A stretch of 64,000 nucleotides of DNA from Cohnella herbarum (GCF_012849095.1 NZ_CP051680.1:6444001-6508000); one strand, 5' to 3'. Positions 33,259 through 42,928 are shown, counted from the first letter of the stretch. Numbers and translations: made by a program. Notes: a model not told the origin generated them from the letters alone.

Positions 33259-35601
33259 ATGGACAGTTTCCGCCGGAAGACGCCGGAAGAGCTCTTATAT
33301 TCGATATTCAAGATCCAGAACGGCCGGTTAAAAATATATATCGGCGCCGTTAGCGGCTCCGGAAAAACCTATCATATGTTGCGAGAAGGCCAGACGCTGC
33401 GCAACCAAGGCATCGATGTCGTCGTCTGCGCCGTCTCGACGATGCGCCGTCCGGAAACGGCGGAGCAACTGAAAGGGTTGGAGAGAATTCCGAGCATCCA
33501 TTGGATGAAGGGCGAAACGGAGAAAAAGGATCTTAATCTCGAGGCGTTAATGCAACGGAATCCCGAGGTCGTGCTCGTTGACGGACTCGCTCACCGGAAT
33601 CGGCCCGATGCCAAATTCGCGACCCGGTTGGAAGACATCCAGTACTTGCTCGGTCGCGGCATCAGCGTCATCACGACCGTGAACGTCTACGAATTGGAGG
33701 GCGTCACCGAGCTTGCGCAGAAGCTGACCGGCATCGAAGCGGAGGCGACGGTTCCGGCCGACACGCTCGATCTCGCGGACGAAGTGCGTCTCATCGACGT
33801 TAGCCCCGAGACGATATTGAAGCGTCTGGACGAAGGGAACCTTCCCAACCTGAACCTGAAGGATCCGAGACTTCTGAGGAGAGGGAATATCGGCAAGCTG
33901 CGGGAGCTGGCTCTCAGGCTTATGGCCGAAGACGTGAACGAGTCGCTGGAGAAGCATCGCGAGAAGGAAGGGCTGCTTGGCCCGTCCGGCGCAACCGAGC
34001 GCATCCTTGTTTCGGCGCAATACCATTGGAACGGGTCGATCCACATTCGGCGCGGGCAGCAGATTGCGAAGAGGCTCGGCGGAGATCTGAAGATCGTGAC
34101 GCTCGCGAATCCGCGTAAAACCCTTTCGAAGGAGTCGGCGCAATTCAAGCGTTCCATCGAGAAGCTGGCGGACAAGATCGATGCGTCGTTCGAGGAATTA
34201 CCGTTACCTACCAGGCGCCGGCTCCCAGCGATCTTGGTCCGATACGCGACGCTCAACAATGTCACTCGCATCGTGCTCGGCCACTCGAAACAAAGCTCCT
34301 GGCAAGACTTCTGGCACGGTTCCATCGCGGACGGTATTTTGAAAAAAACAAAAAACGTCGACGTGTTCTTCGTAGCGGATAGAGCCGACTACGACGGGGA
34401 AAGGGTACTGCCCACGAAAACCTCCGCTCCCCAAGCGGCTTCCGACCCTTATCGCCGTTTAAGCCCGGAGGAAATCGAGCAGAAGATTGAACGGATCAAG
34501 CGCGGCAAGTTCAAAGTATACATCGGCGCGGCTCCCGGCGTCGGCAAAACCTACATGATGCTGCGGGAAGGCAATGATCTATTACGCAAGAAGATCGACG
34601 TTGCCGTCGGGCTGTTGGAAACGCACGGCAGGGAGGAAACTTTGGCGCAAGTGGGAGATCTCCACGTCATTCCCCGCGCGACGATCAGCTACAAAGGAGC
34701 TAAGCTCGAAGAAATGGACGTCCCGGCAATTCTCATCCGCGATCCGGAAGTGGTCCTGATCGACGAGCTTGCCCATACGAACGTTCCCGGCAGCAAAAAC
34801 AAGAAGAGATACGATGACGTCCTCGAAGTGTTGGAAGCGGGCATATCGGTCATCTCGACGATGAACGTGCAGCATCTGGAAAGCTTGAACGATGCGGTCG
34901 AACAGATTACGGGAGTGCGGGTCCGCGAAACGGTGCCCGACAGTATTCTGAGGCTGGCGGACGAAGTGGAATTGATCGACGTCGCTCCCAAAGCCTTGCA
35001 GCAGAGAATGCGCGAAGGCAAAGTGTACGCGATGGACAAAGTGGCACAGGCGCTTGGCAACTTCTTCAAGACGGGCAACTTGATCGCTTTAAGGGAAATG
35101 GCGCTTAGGGAAATTGCGGACGACGTGGACGAAAGGTTGGAATCTTGGGAGCAGAACGGCTCGCTCAGAGGGCCCTGGAGAAGGCGCGAAAGCATATTCG
35201 TGTGCGTAACGACGAGCGGAAACGCGGACCGGCTTATTCGGCGGGGATTCCGGATCGCCCATCGTTTGAAGGCGGACTGGCATGTCATGTACGTCCACGT
35301 GGGTCAATCGATTAACGACGAAACGAACAAGAGAATTCAAGCTTTGCAAGACTTGACCGGCAGATTAGGCGGGAAATACGAGACCGAACGCGCGAGTACG
35401 TCTAAACAGCTGCCGGAGGTTATTTTACGCAAGGCGGCCGAATATCGCAGTACCCAGATGATCGTCGGCCAGTCGGCGCGCGGCTTCTGGCAATCGCTTC
35501 TGCGGAAGCCCGTCGTGAAATCGATTTTGCGGCACGGACGCCACATGGATGTGCTCGTCGTAGCCGACTACGATCCGAATATACGCATAGAGGATAATTA
35601 A
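33259..35601 (+). CDS. KdpD sensor-half protein, tandemly duplicated, no kinase
   Basis: A 780-aa protein made of two copies of the KdpD N-terminal module: KdpD P-loop domain (1-230), Usp-like domain (245-375), KdpD domain (about 400-610) and Usp-like domain (about 635-770). The second copy is canonical (GAAPGVGKTYMMLREG, VVLIDELAHTNVPGSKN, ISTMNVQHLESLND). The first is divergent (GAVSGSGKTYHMLREG, VVLVDGLAHRNRPDAK). The membrane helices, GAF-like part and histidine kinase of full KdpD are absent, and no kdpE follows. It may sense potassium, ATP or c-di-AMP and act on the pump directly. Ribosome site AAAGGAGAG. Confidence 0.9.
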   Translation: MDSFRRKTPEELLYSIFKIQNGRLKIYIGAVSGSGKTYHMLREGQTLRNQGIDVVVCAVSTMRRPETAEQLKGLERIPSIHWMKGETEKKDLNLEALMQRNPEVVLVDGLAHRNRPDAKFATRLEDIQYLLGRGISVITTVNVYELEGVTELAQKLTGIEAEATVPADTLDLADEVRLIDVSPETILKRLDEGNLPNLNLKDPRLLRRGNIGKLRELALRLMAEDVNESLEKHREKEGLLGPSGATERILVSAQYHWNGSIHIRRGQQIAKRLGGDLKIVTLANPRKTLSKESAQFKRSIEKLADKIDASFEELPLPTRRRLPAILVRYATLNNVTRIVLGHSKQSSWQDFWHGSIADGILKKTKNVDVFFVADRADYDGERVLPTKTSAPQAASDPYRRLSPEEIEQKIERIKRGKFKVYIGAAPGVGKTYMMLREGNDLLRKKIDVAVGLLETHGREETLAQVGDLHVIPRATISYKGAKLEEMDVPAILIRDPEVVLIDELAHTNVPGSKNKKRYDDVLEVLEAGISVISTMNVQHLESLNDAVEQITGVRVRETVPDSILRLADEVELIDVAPKALQQRMREGKVYAMDKVAQALGNFFKTGNLIALREMALREIADDVDERLESWEQNGSLRGPWRRRESIFVCVTTSGNADRLIRRGFRIAHRLKADWHVMYVHVGQSINDETNKRIQALQDLTGRLGGKYETERASTSKQLPEVILRKAAEYRSTQMIVGQSARGFWQSLLRKPVVKSILRHGRHMDVLVVADYDPNIRIEDN

Positions 35602-35704
35602 CGGGTTCCCACGAGGGGGGAATTATGGGTAAAATAGAAAGGCGAGGATATGTATATGCGGACATAGCCAACGATAGAGGGCACAATTCACCGGAGGGCA
35701 AGGG

Positions 35705-37447
35705 ATGCAATCATTTTTCCGTTTTTTAGGGAAATATCGAATAGCTGCCTTAATGGCAGTTTTTCTTATGCTGGTCGAACTGGCGGTAGAGCTCGTTCAA
35801 CCATTGCTGATTTCCAAAATTATCGACGACGGAATCGCCCGGCAAGACTCTGGCGTAGTTCTCTTATGGAGCGGAGTTCTCGTAGCCGGCACTCTATTGG
35901 CTTTCGGAGCGGGAATATTAAGTTCGTTCTTCGCGGCGCACGTGAGCCAGAGTCTAGGGTACGACATGCGTGAAAAGCTTTACGGCAAAGTTCAAGCTTT
36001 CTCTTATGCGGTGTTCAACCGATTCGCCACCTCGTCGCTCATTACGCGCTTAACGAACGACGTCAACCAGGTTCAAGACACGACGTTCATGGGACTTCGT
36101 TTTATGCTTCGGGTACCGTTAGTGGTGTTGGGGAGCATGATAATGGCGCTTGTCGTCCATGCGGGGCTTGGATTTTTGCTGTTGCTGACCGTTCCCGCGC
36201 TGATTTTGTTTATTATCTGGATCGTAAAAAAAGCGGCTTTCCTGTTCAAGAGGGTTCAGCAGCGACTCGATAACGTCAATGGGGTCATGCAGGAAAATCT
36301 AACGGGCATGCGGCTTATTCGCGTTTTCGTGCGCAGAGAGCAAGAAGCGGCGAGATTCGCCCGGCATAGCGGAGAGCTAATGCAAAGCTCTTCATCTGCT
36401 TTGCGTTTAACCGAGATTACGCTCCCGTTCATCGTACTGATCATGAACGCGGGAATTATCGCGGTTCTGTGGTTCGGCCAGCTTGAAATTCGCGCGGGCA
36501 GCGCGACGACCGGCGAGGTGATCGCGATCGTGAATTATTCGCTTCGGACCGCAGGCGCCTTATCGGCTCTGTCGATGTTGGTCTCGGCATTCTCGAGAGC
36601 GCGAGCTTCGGCGCAGCGCATTAACGAAGCGTTGGAAACGGACAGCGGAACGCGAGTCGGTCAAGAAACCGGAAAGTCGCCAGACCGGATCAGCGAAGGA
36701 ACGGTTGAATTCGAGAAGGTTACTTTTCAATATCCGAATACGGCAGCTCCGATCTTGGAAGAAATTTCGTTCCGGGCGAATCCGGGCGAAACGATAGCGC
36801 TATTGGGCGCTACCGGCTCCGGGAAATCCTCGCTCGTTCAGCTTATTCTTCGTCTATATGAAGAAGATAGCGGCAGTATTCGAATCGACGGGCGTAACGC
36901 TCGCGAATGGGATATCCGACAGCTTCACGATTCTATCGGTTACGTGCCGCAGGAGGTTCTATTGTTCACGGGAACGATAAGCGACAATATCGCTTGGGGA
37001 CTTGAGGACGTAAGCCGCGAACGGATCGTTGAGGCGGCCCGACTGGCGCAGATCCACGATACGATCATTCAGCTTCCGAACGGTTACGACACGTTGCTCG
37101 GACAGCGTGGCATTAATCTGTCGGGAGGCCAGAAGCAGCGAATTTCCATCGCCCGGGCGCTTATCCGGAAGCCCGCGATATTGGTACTCGACGATAGCAC
37201 GAGCGCGTTGGATGTTCGTACCGAAAGCGCTCTTCTGCAGGCGATCGAAAGCTTGTCCTGCACGACGTTCCTCATTACGCAGAAAATCAGCTCGACCCTG
37301 AACGCGGACCTTATTTTACTGCTCGATGACGGTCATCTTATCGCTCAAGGGAATCATCGGCAGCTCATGTCCGTCAGCAACCTATACCGTCGCATCTATG
37401 AATCGCAATTCGGGGAGGAGGGGTCGCATGTGGGAAGCATTAAGTGA
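35705..37447 (+). CDS. ABC exporter half-transporter, degenerate-site subunit
   Basis: A 580-aa fused membrane and ATPase half-transporter of the multidrug exporter family (YheI/BmrC-like). Six membrane helices come first, then Walker A GATGSGKSS (about 368), signature LSGGQKQR (about 470) and Walker B LVLDDSTSALD (about 494). The last has Asp in place of the catalytic Glu, so this subunit's own nucleotide site should be weak. The next gene overlaps by 20 bases and supplies the active site, giving a heterodimer. The substrate is unknown; drugs or lipids are typical. Confidence 0.92.
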   Translation: MQSFFRFLGKYRIAALMAVFLMLVELAVELVQPLLISKIIDDGIARQDSGVVLLWSGVLVAGTLLAFGAGILSSFFAAHVSQSLGYDMREKLYGKVQAFSYAVFNRFATSSLITRLTNDVNQVQDTTFMGLRFMLRVPLVVLGSMIMALVVHAGLGFLLLLTVPALILFIIWIVKKAAFLFKRVQQRLDNVNGVMQENLTGMRLIRVFVRREQEAARFARHSGELMQSSSSALRLTEITLPFIVLIMNAGIIAVLWFGQLEIRAGSATTGEVIAIVNYSLRTAGALSALSMLVSAFSRARASAQRINEALETDSGTRVGQETGKSPDRISEGTVEFEKVTFQYPNTAAPILEEISFRANPGETIALLGATGSGKSSLVQLILRLYEEDSGSIRIDGRNAREWDIRQLHDSIGYVPQEVLLFTGTISDNIAWGLEDVSRERIVEAARLAQIHDTIIQLPNGYDTLLGQRGINLSGGQKQRISIARALIRKPAILVLDDSTSALDVRTESALLQAIESLSCTTFLITQKISSTLNADLILLLDDGHLIAQGNHRQLMSVSNLYRRIYESQFGEEGSHVGSIK

Positions 37448-39263
37448 GCCCTTCCGCTATCGGAGGCCGAAAACTCTTGTCGAAGAAGCGGATCGAGGGG
37501 CGACGGTTAAACGTCCCAAGCAGAAGGCGAAGGATTGGCGCGCGACATTAAGGCGAATATGGCATTATCTTTCGCACCGCAAAGGGCGATTAAGTCTCGT
37601 ATTGCTTATGGTTCTGCTCAGCTCCGCGTTAACCCTTCTCGGCCCCTATCTGATCGGACGGGCGATCGACCATTATCTCGAGGGGCCGGGCGGCAAACCA
37701 TGGCTTCTTTTCCTCGGGGGGCTCGTTGCCGTATATGTGTTAAGTTCGGTCGTAAGTTGGCTGCAAAATATATGGATGATCTCGATCGCGCAGGAAACGG
37801 TCTATCGGATGCGCGTCGATTTGTTCGGCCATCTGCATAAGCTGCCTATTCCTTTCTTCGCCAAGCGTCAGCGCGGAGAGCTGATGAGCCGGATGACCAA
37901 TGACATGGACAACGTGAGCTCTACGTTGAACAGTTCCGCGATCCAGATTTTTTCCAGCGTGCTCATTCTCGTCGGAACGGTAATCGTGATGCTGCTGCTT
38001 AGCCCGCTGCTTACGTTGCTGACCTTCCTTGTCGTGCCGCTCATGGCGATCGGCATGAGATGGATTACGCGCAGAACCGGCGTCCTGTTCAAGGAGCGTC
38101 AACGCAATTTAGGGGAATTGAATGGCTACATCGAGGAAACGCTGTCCGGTCAGCGTATCGTAAAAGCATTTTCTCAAGAAGAGAGGGTCATTCGGGAGTT
38201 CGAAGATCGAAACTTGCGGATTAAGCTGTCGGGCTTCTGGGCTCAGGCGATTTCGGGTTTTATTCCGAAGGTGATGAACGGGCTTAACAATTTAAGCTTC
38301 GCGATTATTGCGGGGATCGGGGGAATTCTCGCTATCCGCGGGGCGATAACGGTTGGGGTTATCGTTATTTTCGTGGAATACGCCAGACAATTCACCAGAC
38401 CGCTTAACGATCTGGCGAATCAATGGAACACGCTGTTATCGGCTATTGCGGGAGCGGAGCGGGTATTCGAGATTCTGGATGAAGACGTCGAGGCCAAGGA
38501 TGAAGCGGCGTCCCGATCGCTTGATTCGGTACAAGGAGCCGTCGCGTTCTCTAACGTCTCGTTCTCTTACAATCCAGGGGAGCAGACGCTTAAGGACATC
38601 ACCTTCGAAGCGCGTCCCGGAGAAACGATCGCCATTATCGGACCTACCGGCGCGGGCAAAACTTCGCTTATACAGCTGCTCTCGCGTTTCTATGAAGCGG
38701 ATTCCGGGACCATCACGGTAGACGGTCATGAGATCACGTCGATCCGGCGGGAGAGCCTGCGCTCTCATATGGCTTTCGTGTTGCAAGATTCCTTCCTTTT
38801 CGAAGGCACAATACGCGAAAATATCCGTTACGGTAAGCTGGATGCGACGGACGAGCAAGTCGAGGCGGCCGCGAAGCTCGCGAATGCCCATTCGTTCATC
38901 GTGCGTCTGCCCGGCGGGTATGATAAGATTCTGCAGGGAGACGGAAGCGGGATCAGCCAAGGGCAGAAGCAGTTGCTGGCGATCGCCCGGGCGATTCTGG
39001 CGGACCCTGCGATTCTGGTACTGGACGAGGCAACGAGCAGCATCGATACCGTAACCGAAATCAAGATCCAGGAAGGCCTGCAGCGATTGATGGAAGGGCG
39101 CACGAGCTTCGTCATCGCCCATCGCCTCAATACGATTCGCCGCGCGGATCAAATTCTTGTCCTGAAGGACGGAAGGCTGCTGGAGAGAGGCTCTCACGAG
39201 GAACTGCTAGCAAAACCGGGCTTGTACAGCGAACTATTCCATGGAAACGTGCAGCTCAGTTAG
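37428..39263 (+). CDS. ABC exporter half-transporter, catalytic subunit
   Basis: A 611-aa partner of the preceding half-transporter (YheH/BmrD-like). It has a basic N-terminal extension, six membrane helices, Walker A GPTGAGKTS (about 404), a non-standard signature ISQGQKQL in place of LSGGQ (about 508), and a normal Walker B LVLDEATSSID. The altered signature faces the partner's weak Walker B, which is the expected asymmetry of heterodimeric exporters. ATG 37428 is preceded by GGGGAGGAGGGG. Confidence 0.92.
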   Translation: MWEALSEPFRYRRPKTLVEEADRGATVKRPKQKAKDWRATLRRIWHYLSHRKGRLSLVLLMVLLSSALTLLGPYLIGRAIDHYLEGPGGKPWLLFLGGLVAVYVLSSVVSWLQNIWMISIAQETVYRMRVDLFGHLHKLPIPFFAKRQRGELMSRMTNDMDNVSSTLNSSAIQIFSSVLILVGTVIVMLLLSPLLTLLTFLVVPLMAIGMRWITRRTGVLFKERQRNLGELNGYIEETLSGQRIVKAFSQEERVIREFEDRNLRIKLSGFWAQAISGFIPKVMNGLNNLSFAIIAGIGGILAIRGAITVGVIVIFVEYARQFTRPLNDLANQWNTLLSAIAGAERVFEILDEDVEAKDEAASRSLDSVQGAVAFSNVSFSYNPGEQTLKDITFEARPGETIAIIGPTGAGKTSLIQLLSRFYEADSGTITVDGHEITSIRRESLRSHMAFVLQDSFLFEGTIRENIRYGKLDATDEQVEAAAKLANAHSFIVRLPGGYDKILQGDGSGISQGQKQLLAIARAILADPAILVLDEATSSIDTVTEIKIQEGLQRLMEGRTSFVIAHRLNTIRRADQILVLKDGRLLERGSHEELLAKPGLYSELFHGNVQLS

Positions 39264-39313
39264 ACCGCTCGCAGCGGCTTGCAGCAACGATTAAAAAAGG
39301 AGTGAACCGTTAG

Positions 39314-39565
39314 ATGAACCATACAACAGTCGAGGTTGCGGAGTGGATGTTCTCGGAATTGAAAAATGCGGGTGTTTTGTATCAAACGGCAGCCGTTAAC
39401 CATATTAAGGAACAGTTCGGAGAACAATTCATTTACGTTAATGACAATGGTCATGAATCAATCGACAAAGAAGTAAAAAAGGCGTTCAAAAGGCTGCACG
39501 GCGGCAAAGCGGCTTGGGATCGCGACGCTTTCTATTGGGGCTGGACTTCGGCGATCAAGGATTAA
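39314..39565 (+). CDS. Small conserved protein, DUF6953-like
   Basis: An 83-aa soluble protein (EVAEWMFSELKNAGVLYQTA, GEQFIYVNDNGHESIDKEV, then WDRDAFYWGW). The pattern fits the small DUF6953 family of Bacillales, whose role is unknown. AAAAAGGAGTG lies before the ATG. It follows the ABC exporter by 50 bp and might be cotranscribed with it. Confidence 0.7.
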   Translation: MNHTTVEVAEWMFSELKNAGVLYQTAAVNHIKEQFGEQFIYVNDNGHESIDKEVKKAFKRLHGGKAAWDRDAFYWGWTSAIKD

Positions 39566-39654
39566 TTTTCGCCGACGTCTCAGGAGTATAGGCAAGGGAT
39601 ATTTCGGGGCAAGTGGGATGGACCGCATCACTAGAAATACCCAGTCATCATGAT

Positions 39655-40386
39655 CTAACGCCCCTTTGGCTTACTTTTTACAAACTTCTTATATTTCCGA
39701 ACATTCGGGATTTTTCTATGGAGTGCTAATAGTTTTTTATCGTCGATGATCCATGTATGGTTTGATGAGTTTTTCCTGCGTATTGCGACAAAATTATACT
39801 TCTGTGCAGAATAAATTTTGTACCCCTTCTTAATACTTCTCTTGCAAAAAATATCGTCTTCGCCAACGTTCTTATTAGGAAATCGAACTTTGTTAAATAC
39901 CTTGCGTTTTATGACGAGTGTAGCACCAGGAAGTGTGGATACGTATCGATTTTCATCGTTTTCGAAACGAAGGATAAGAGTCTTGGACCCGCGTAAATAC
40001 ATATAGTGAGCACGTTTTCCTATGATATCGGCGCTTGTTCTTTTAAATGCCTGCAAGTTGCCTGTCAAATAGTAGGGAGCGTAATAATCATCATCATCGA
40101 ACTTGGCAATGTAACTGTACTTCGTTTTCCTAATTGCGTAGTTTAAACAAGCACCAAGAGAGTATTGCTCCGGCAAGCGGAAAACTCGGACGTTTCGAAG
40201 CTTTTTGGCTAAGTGTTGATAAGCTGAAAGAGGTGCTTTATTGTTATTGACAATAATGATGAGTTCTTTCTTTGGGTGGCGTTGTCGGATGAAATTTCGA
40301 AACAGGTTCTTTAAACAATTTTGGCGATTCGTACAGGTAATAATGGAAACACCCGGCTTGTTTGATCTTTCTGGGCTTAATTCCAT
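39655..40386 (-). CDS. Glycosyltransferase family 2
   Basis: A 243-aa GT-A fold transferase (VSIITCTNRQNCLKNLFRNF; LIIIVNNNKAP). The metal and nucleotide-sugar motif is KFDDDDYYAPYYL, and VGEDDIFCKRSIKKG is the later acidic motif. There is no membrane segment. The coding sequence is clearly more AT-rich than its neighbours and basic in composition, which suggests transfer. AAGGAG is seven bases before the ATG. It stands alone; acceptor and donor are unknown. Confidence 0.85.
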   Translation of the reverse strand: MELSPERSNKPGVSIITCTNRQNCLKNLFRNFIRQRHPKKELIIIVNNNKAPLSAYQHLAKKLRNVRVFRLPEQYSLGACLNYAIRKTKYSYIAKFDDDDYYAPYYLTGNLQAFKRTSADIIGKRAHYMYLRGSKTLILRFENDENRYVSTLPGATLVIKRKVFNKVRFPNKNVGEDDIFCKRSIKKGYKIYSAQKYNFVAIRRKNSSNHTWIIDDKKLLALHRKIPNVRKYKKFVKSKPKGR

Positions 40387-40681
40387 TACATCACTCCTTT
40401 ATAAAAGGATGTTTAATAATCTCTCGCAATAGAATATGAATATGGAAAATGAGGGTAACGGCTTATTCAACAATTGAGTAAGAAGTCTAGGGCGAAATTT
40501 TATGGTGAGTGGGTAGGGCAAGAGAGGCGGACGGTGAATTCCAAATAATACTCCGATTGTATAAATTCACCCATTATTGAGGCCGGTATTTTTGATCTCA
40601 ATATTCAATCCACGACGTTCTTGAAGGCCATATCGCTCCACATATATTTAAGAATGCGGCGTTCTCAGAGCAGAGGCAACG

Positions 40682-40738
40682 ACGAAGCTTAATGAAGAGT
40701 TCTCCTATTGACGGGGACTCTTCATTAATTTCTTCGTA
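40682..40738. terminator. Long inverted repeat downstream of the DUF gene
   Basis: TTAATGAAGAGT and ACTCTTCATTAA arms, extended by ACGAAG/CTTCGT, give a stem of about 20 bp. No T-run follows. It ends 27 bases before the convergently read end of the next minus-strand gene. The rest of 40387-40764 shows nothing I can support. Confidence 0.5.
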
Positions 40739-40764
40739 AAGTAGGATTTCTCCCCAATCCATTG

Positions 40765-41808
40765 TTACAACCTATCTTCAATCGCGTATTTCGCTTCTAA
40801 TAATGCTTCAAGATGAGGGTTGACTCTAATCGGAATTGCCAATCGCTCAGCGCTGTCTTGCAGAGCGAGGAACGCTTTGTTCGAGCCCACTTCGATCTTT
40901 GCTGGCTTATAGTTCACTTTTTCTAGCAGCCGAATCAACTGTTGAACGAACAACTCCCGGCAGTCAGCCTCTTGTCCGAGCTTTACGTCCATGATCATGC
41001 TGTTTCCCTTGTTGACCCACAAGCATAGCCGGGGATAGTAAGGGCGTTCCTCACGGGTGTCCCCGATGGCAATGACGGCATAGTCGAAATCGGCTTCCCA
41101 TGTCTCTTTTGATTTTTTGAGCTTTTTTAGAGACTGAAGCTTTACCTCGTCCGGATAAACGTAAGGCTCTATCAGTTGTCCCTTAGTTCGCCATGGGAGC
41201 CATTCGTCCCGCCACTCGATTCCATGATCGGTTTTCTGCGGAACTCGATGCAGCCGTTTCTCGCCGAATCCATTGTCCGCTTCATCATGTTCGAAATATA
41301 ACTCCCGATCTTCACGAAACCGTTCAGCCACATGAATTCCCTGCTCCAAAGCTATTGTGAGAAAGCCAACCTGTTGACTATTTAAGCTCCAAGGACTTCT
41401 CCCAGGCTCGTAGCTTCGGAAGAGAGGCCATTGTTGCGAGCCTCGGAATTTCAGACCTTGCTCGCGAAGGATTCGCAGGTCTTCCTTATCAAGTTCGGAT
41501 CGATCTTCAAAGGTTAAGGAGATAGCGTTCGTATTTAACGATAACTCCTGTTGATCGTCGTTGAGCACTCCCATTGAATCGGTGATCTCTTGCAGAAAGA
41601 GATTGGCGTCTGAGCCGATATAAACATTGAAACCGAAGTTCATTCCTCCTGCTCCCAGAACGACGCAATAGCCGACTTCTCCGGTATCGGGGTTGGTTAC
41701 CGCAAAATAATCTTCATTCTCCATCCACTGCCAGCAACCTAGCTTTTTATAACGAACGACGGTTTCTAGCAAGCGGCGCCATTCTTCTGGCGTTGGCGAA
41801 GCGGTCAT
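40765..41808 (-). CDS. Conserved hypothetical protein, DUF7309/DUF6930-like
   Basis: A 347-aa soluble protein. The N-terminal half has WRRLLETVVRYKKLGCWQWM and GYCVVLGAGGMNFGFNVYIG. The C-terminal half has PYYPRLCLWVNKGNSMIMDV and KPAKIEVGSNKAFLALQDSA. I recall this type as paired DUF7309 and DUF6930 domains, but that is from memory. ATG 41808 is seven bases after GGAGG; the ATG two codons upstream is too close. Function unknown. Confidence 0.7.
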   Translation of the reverse strand: MTASPTPEEWRRLLETVVRYKKLGCWQWMENEDYFAVTNPDTGEVGYCVVLGAGGMNFGFNVYIGSDANLFLQEITDSMGVLNDDQQELSLNTNAISLTFEDRSELDKEDLRILREQGLKFRGSQQWPLFRSYEPGRSPWSLNSQQVGFLTIALEQGIHVAERFREDRELYFEHDEADNGFGEKRLHRVPQKTDHGIEWRDEWLPWRTKGQLIEPYVYPDEVKLQSLKKLKKSKETWEADFDYAVIAIGDTREERPYYPRLCLWVNKGNSMIMDVKLGQEADCRELFVQQLIRLLEKVNYKPAKIEVGSNKAFLALQDSAERLAIPIRVNPHLEALLEAKYAIEDRL

Positions 41809-41893
41809 GCGCATTCCTCCATTCCTTTAAATGAATGAAGTCATTATGCTTGACGGCTTTCCAAAATGCAAGTTGTTACTTTTGTATGTGTTC

Positions 41894-42403
41894 TTACTTC
41901 TGTATGAGCACCGGAGTGGAAGATTTGATCTGATCGAAGAGCCAGCGAACTTCCTTGTTATGCATTCGGATACATCCCGCCGAGACGTACTTGCCTATCG
42001 ATTTCTCGTTGTTATTGCCATGTATTCCGTAAGCGTAGGAGGTTTTGCCGTTGCGGGTGACTTCTAAGCCAAGCCAACGATCTCCGAGCGGGTTTTTGGG
42101 ATCTCCGCCTTTGATCTTTTCCTTGTAATAGGGACGGTTTTTGATTTTCTCATGGATGGTAAACAGCCCTTCAGGCGTATAGGAGGGTTTCTTTCCCGTG
42201 GCTACGGAAAATGATTTGGTTAACTTTCCCGATTCATAAAAATAGAGCTTGTTAGACGATTTGTCGATTAGGATGAATTGCTCGTGTTTGGCGTATTTTT
42301 GCGCCAGCTGAACCGATTCCGCGTGGGCGGTAACGACGGCGGTCGGAAGGAGAAACATGGCGACTAGAAAAAGCATGAATCGAATCCAAAATGCAACCCT
42401 CAT
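41894..42403 (-). CDS. Secreted L,D-transpeptidase (YkuD family)
   Basis: A 169-aa exported enzyme. A signal peptide (to about residue 28, TAVVTAHAES) precedes a YkuD domain. The active site is YGIHGNNNEKSIGKYVSAGCIRMHN, with the nucleophilic Cys in AGCIRM and the catalytic His in GIHG. It cross-links or attaches groups to peptidoglycan outside the membrane. There is no LysM domain. The ribosome site GGGGAGGG is nine bases from the ATG. Confidence 0.92.
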   Translation of the reverse strand: MRVAFWIRFMLFLVAMFLLPTAVVTAHAESVQLAQKYAKHEQFILIDKSSNKLYFYESGKLTKSFSVATGKKPSYTPEGLFTIHEKIKNRPYYKEKIKGGDPKNPLGDRWLGLEVTRNGKTSYAYGIHGNNNEKSIGKYVSAGCIRMHNKEVRWLFDQIKSSTPVLIQK

Positions 42404-42570
42404 ATAAATAGCCCTCCCCGAAGGATTTGACTATTATATATGCGCGACAAACGGGAATATGGTTACTATCGTTAGGTTGCGGAGCGGAAAAAACGCCCTT
42501 CCTCGCATGGTGACGAAGGAGTCGAATTCGATGCGCGGAAGCAAGCTTTGGGAGGGAGAGATTGGCAAGT

Positions 42571-42606
42571 CGAATAGGAGCCCGAGCATACGTGGGCTCC
42601 TATTCG
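42571..42606 (-). terminator. Hairpin after the 71-aa protein gene
   Basis: CGAATAGGAGCCC and GGGCTCCTATTCG are perfect 13-bp arms around a 10-base loop. It lies just past the gene's stop on the minus strand. Confidence 0.65.
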
Positions 42607-42618
42607 GGCAACAATCGC

Positions 42619-42834
42619 CTAGCGCTTCTTGTGCTCGAAGAACTCGCAATCGCCTCTCGGGTGATAAGCCAGATCTCCGACTCCGGATTGAACGACGATG
42701 GTCTGGCTGTCGTAGCGGACGATAATGCCGTTGGTGTCGACAATATGGTCATTCTTGAAGACGCGCAGGCGAGCTTGGCGCTGCATCGCTTCTTCGAAAT
42801 CTTGATCGGTGATCAGACGAATGTTTAATGCCAT
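42619..42834 (-). CDS. Small conserved hypothetical protein
   Basis: A 71-aa protein (MALNIRLITDQDFEEAMQRQ, VFKNDHIVDTNGIIVRYDSQ, ending with a Cys and EFFEHKKR). It looks like a small beta-rich protein, somewhat reminiscent of Sm-like proteins, but I cannot name a family. AAGGAG is nine bases before the ATG, and a perfect hairpin ends the unit. It is transcribed alone between the transpeptidase and the secreted coiled-coil gene. Confidence 0.65.
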   Translation of the reverse strand: MALNIRLITDQDFEEAMQRQARLRVFKNDHIVDTNGIIVRYDSQTIVVQSGVGDLAYHPRGDCEFFEHKKR

Positions 42835-42928
42835 GTGGATGAACTCCTTCTACCTGCGTGCCGAAGATGCTTGCGGTTATCTTCGCGACAGGGTGGTGGA
42901 GTCTATTATACCTTATCCTGAATTGGCG

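Noticed and set aside
35602..35704. Short frame between the KdpD-like and exporter genes (from ATG near 35624)
   Set aside because: It has a GAGGGGGG site but runs into the exporter gene in another frame and has no recognisable features.
37740..39197. Long minus-strand frames inside the exporter genes
   Set aside because: Shadows of strongly conserved ABC domains; no ribosome sites.
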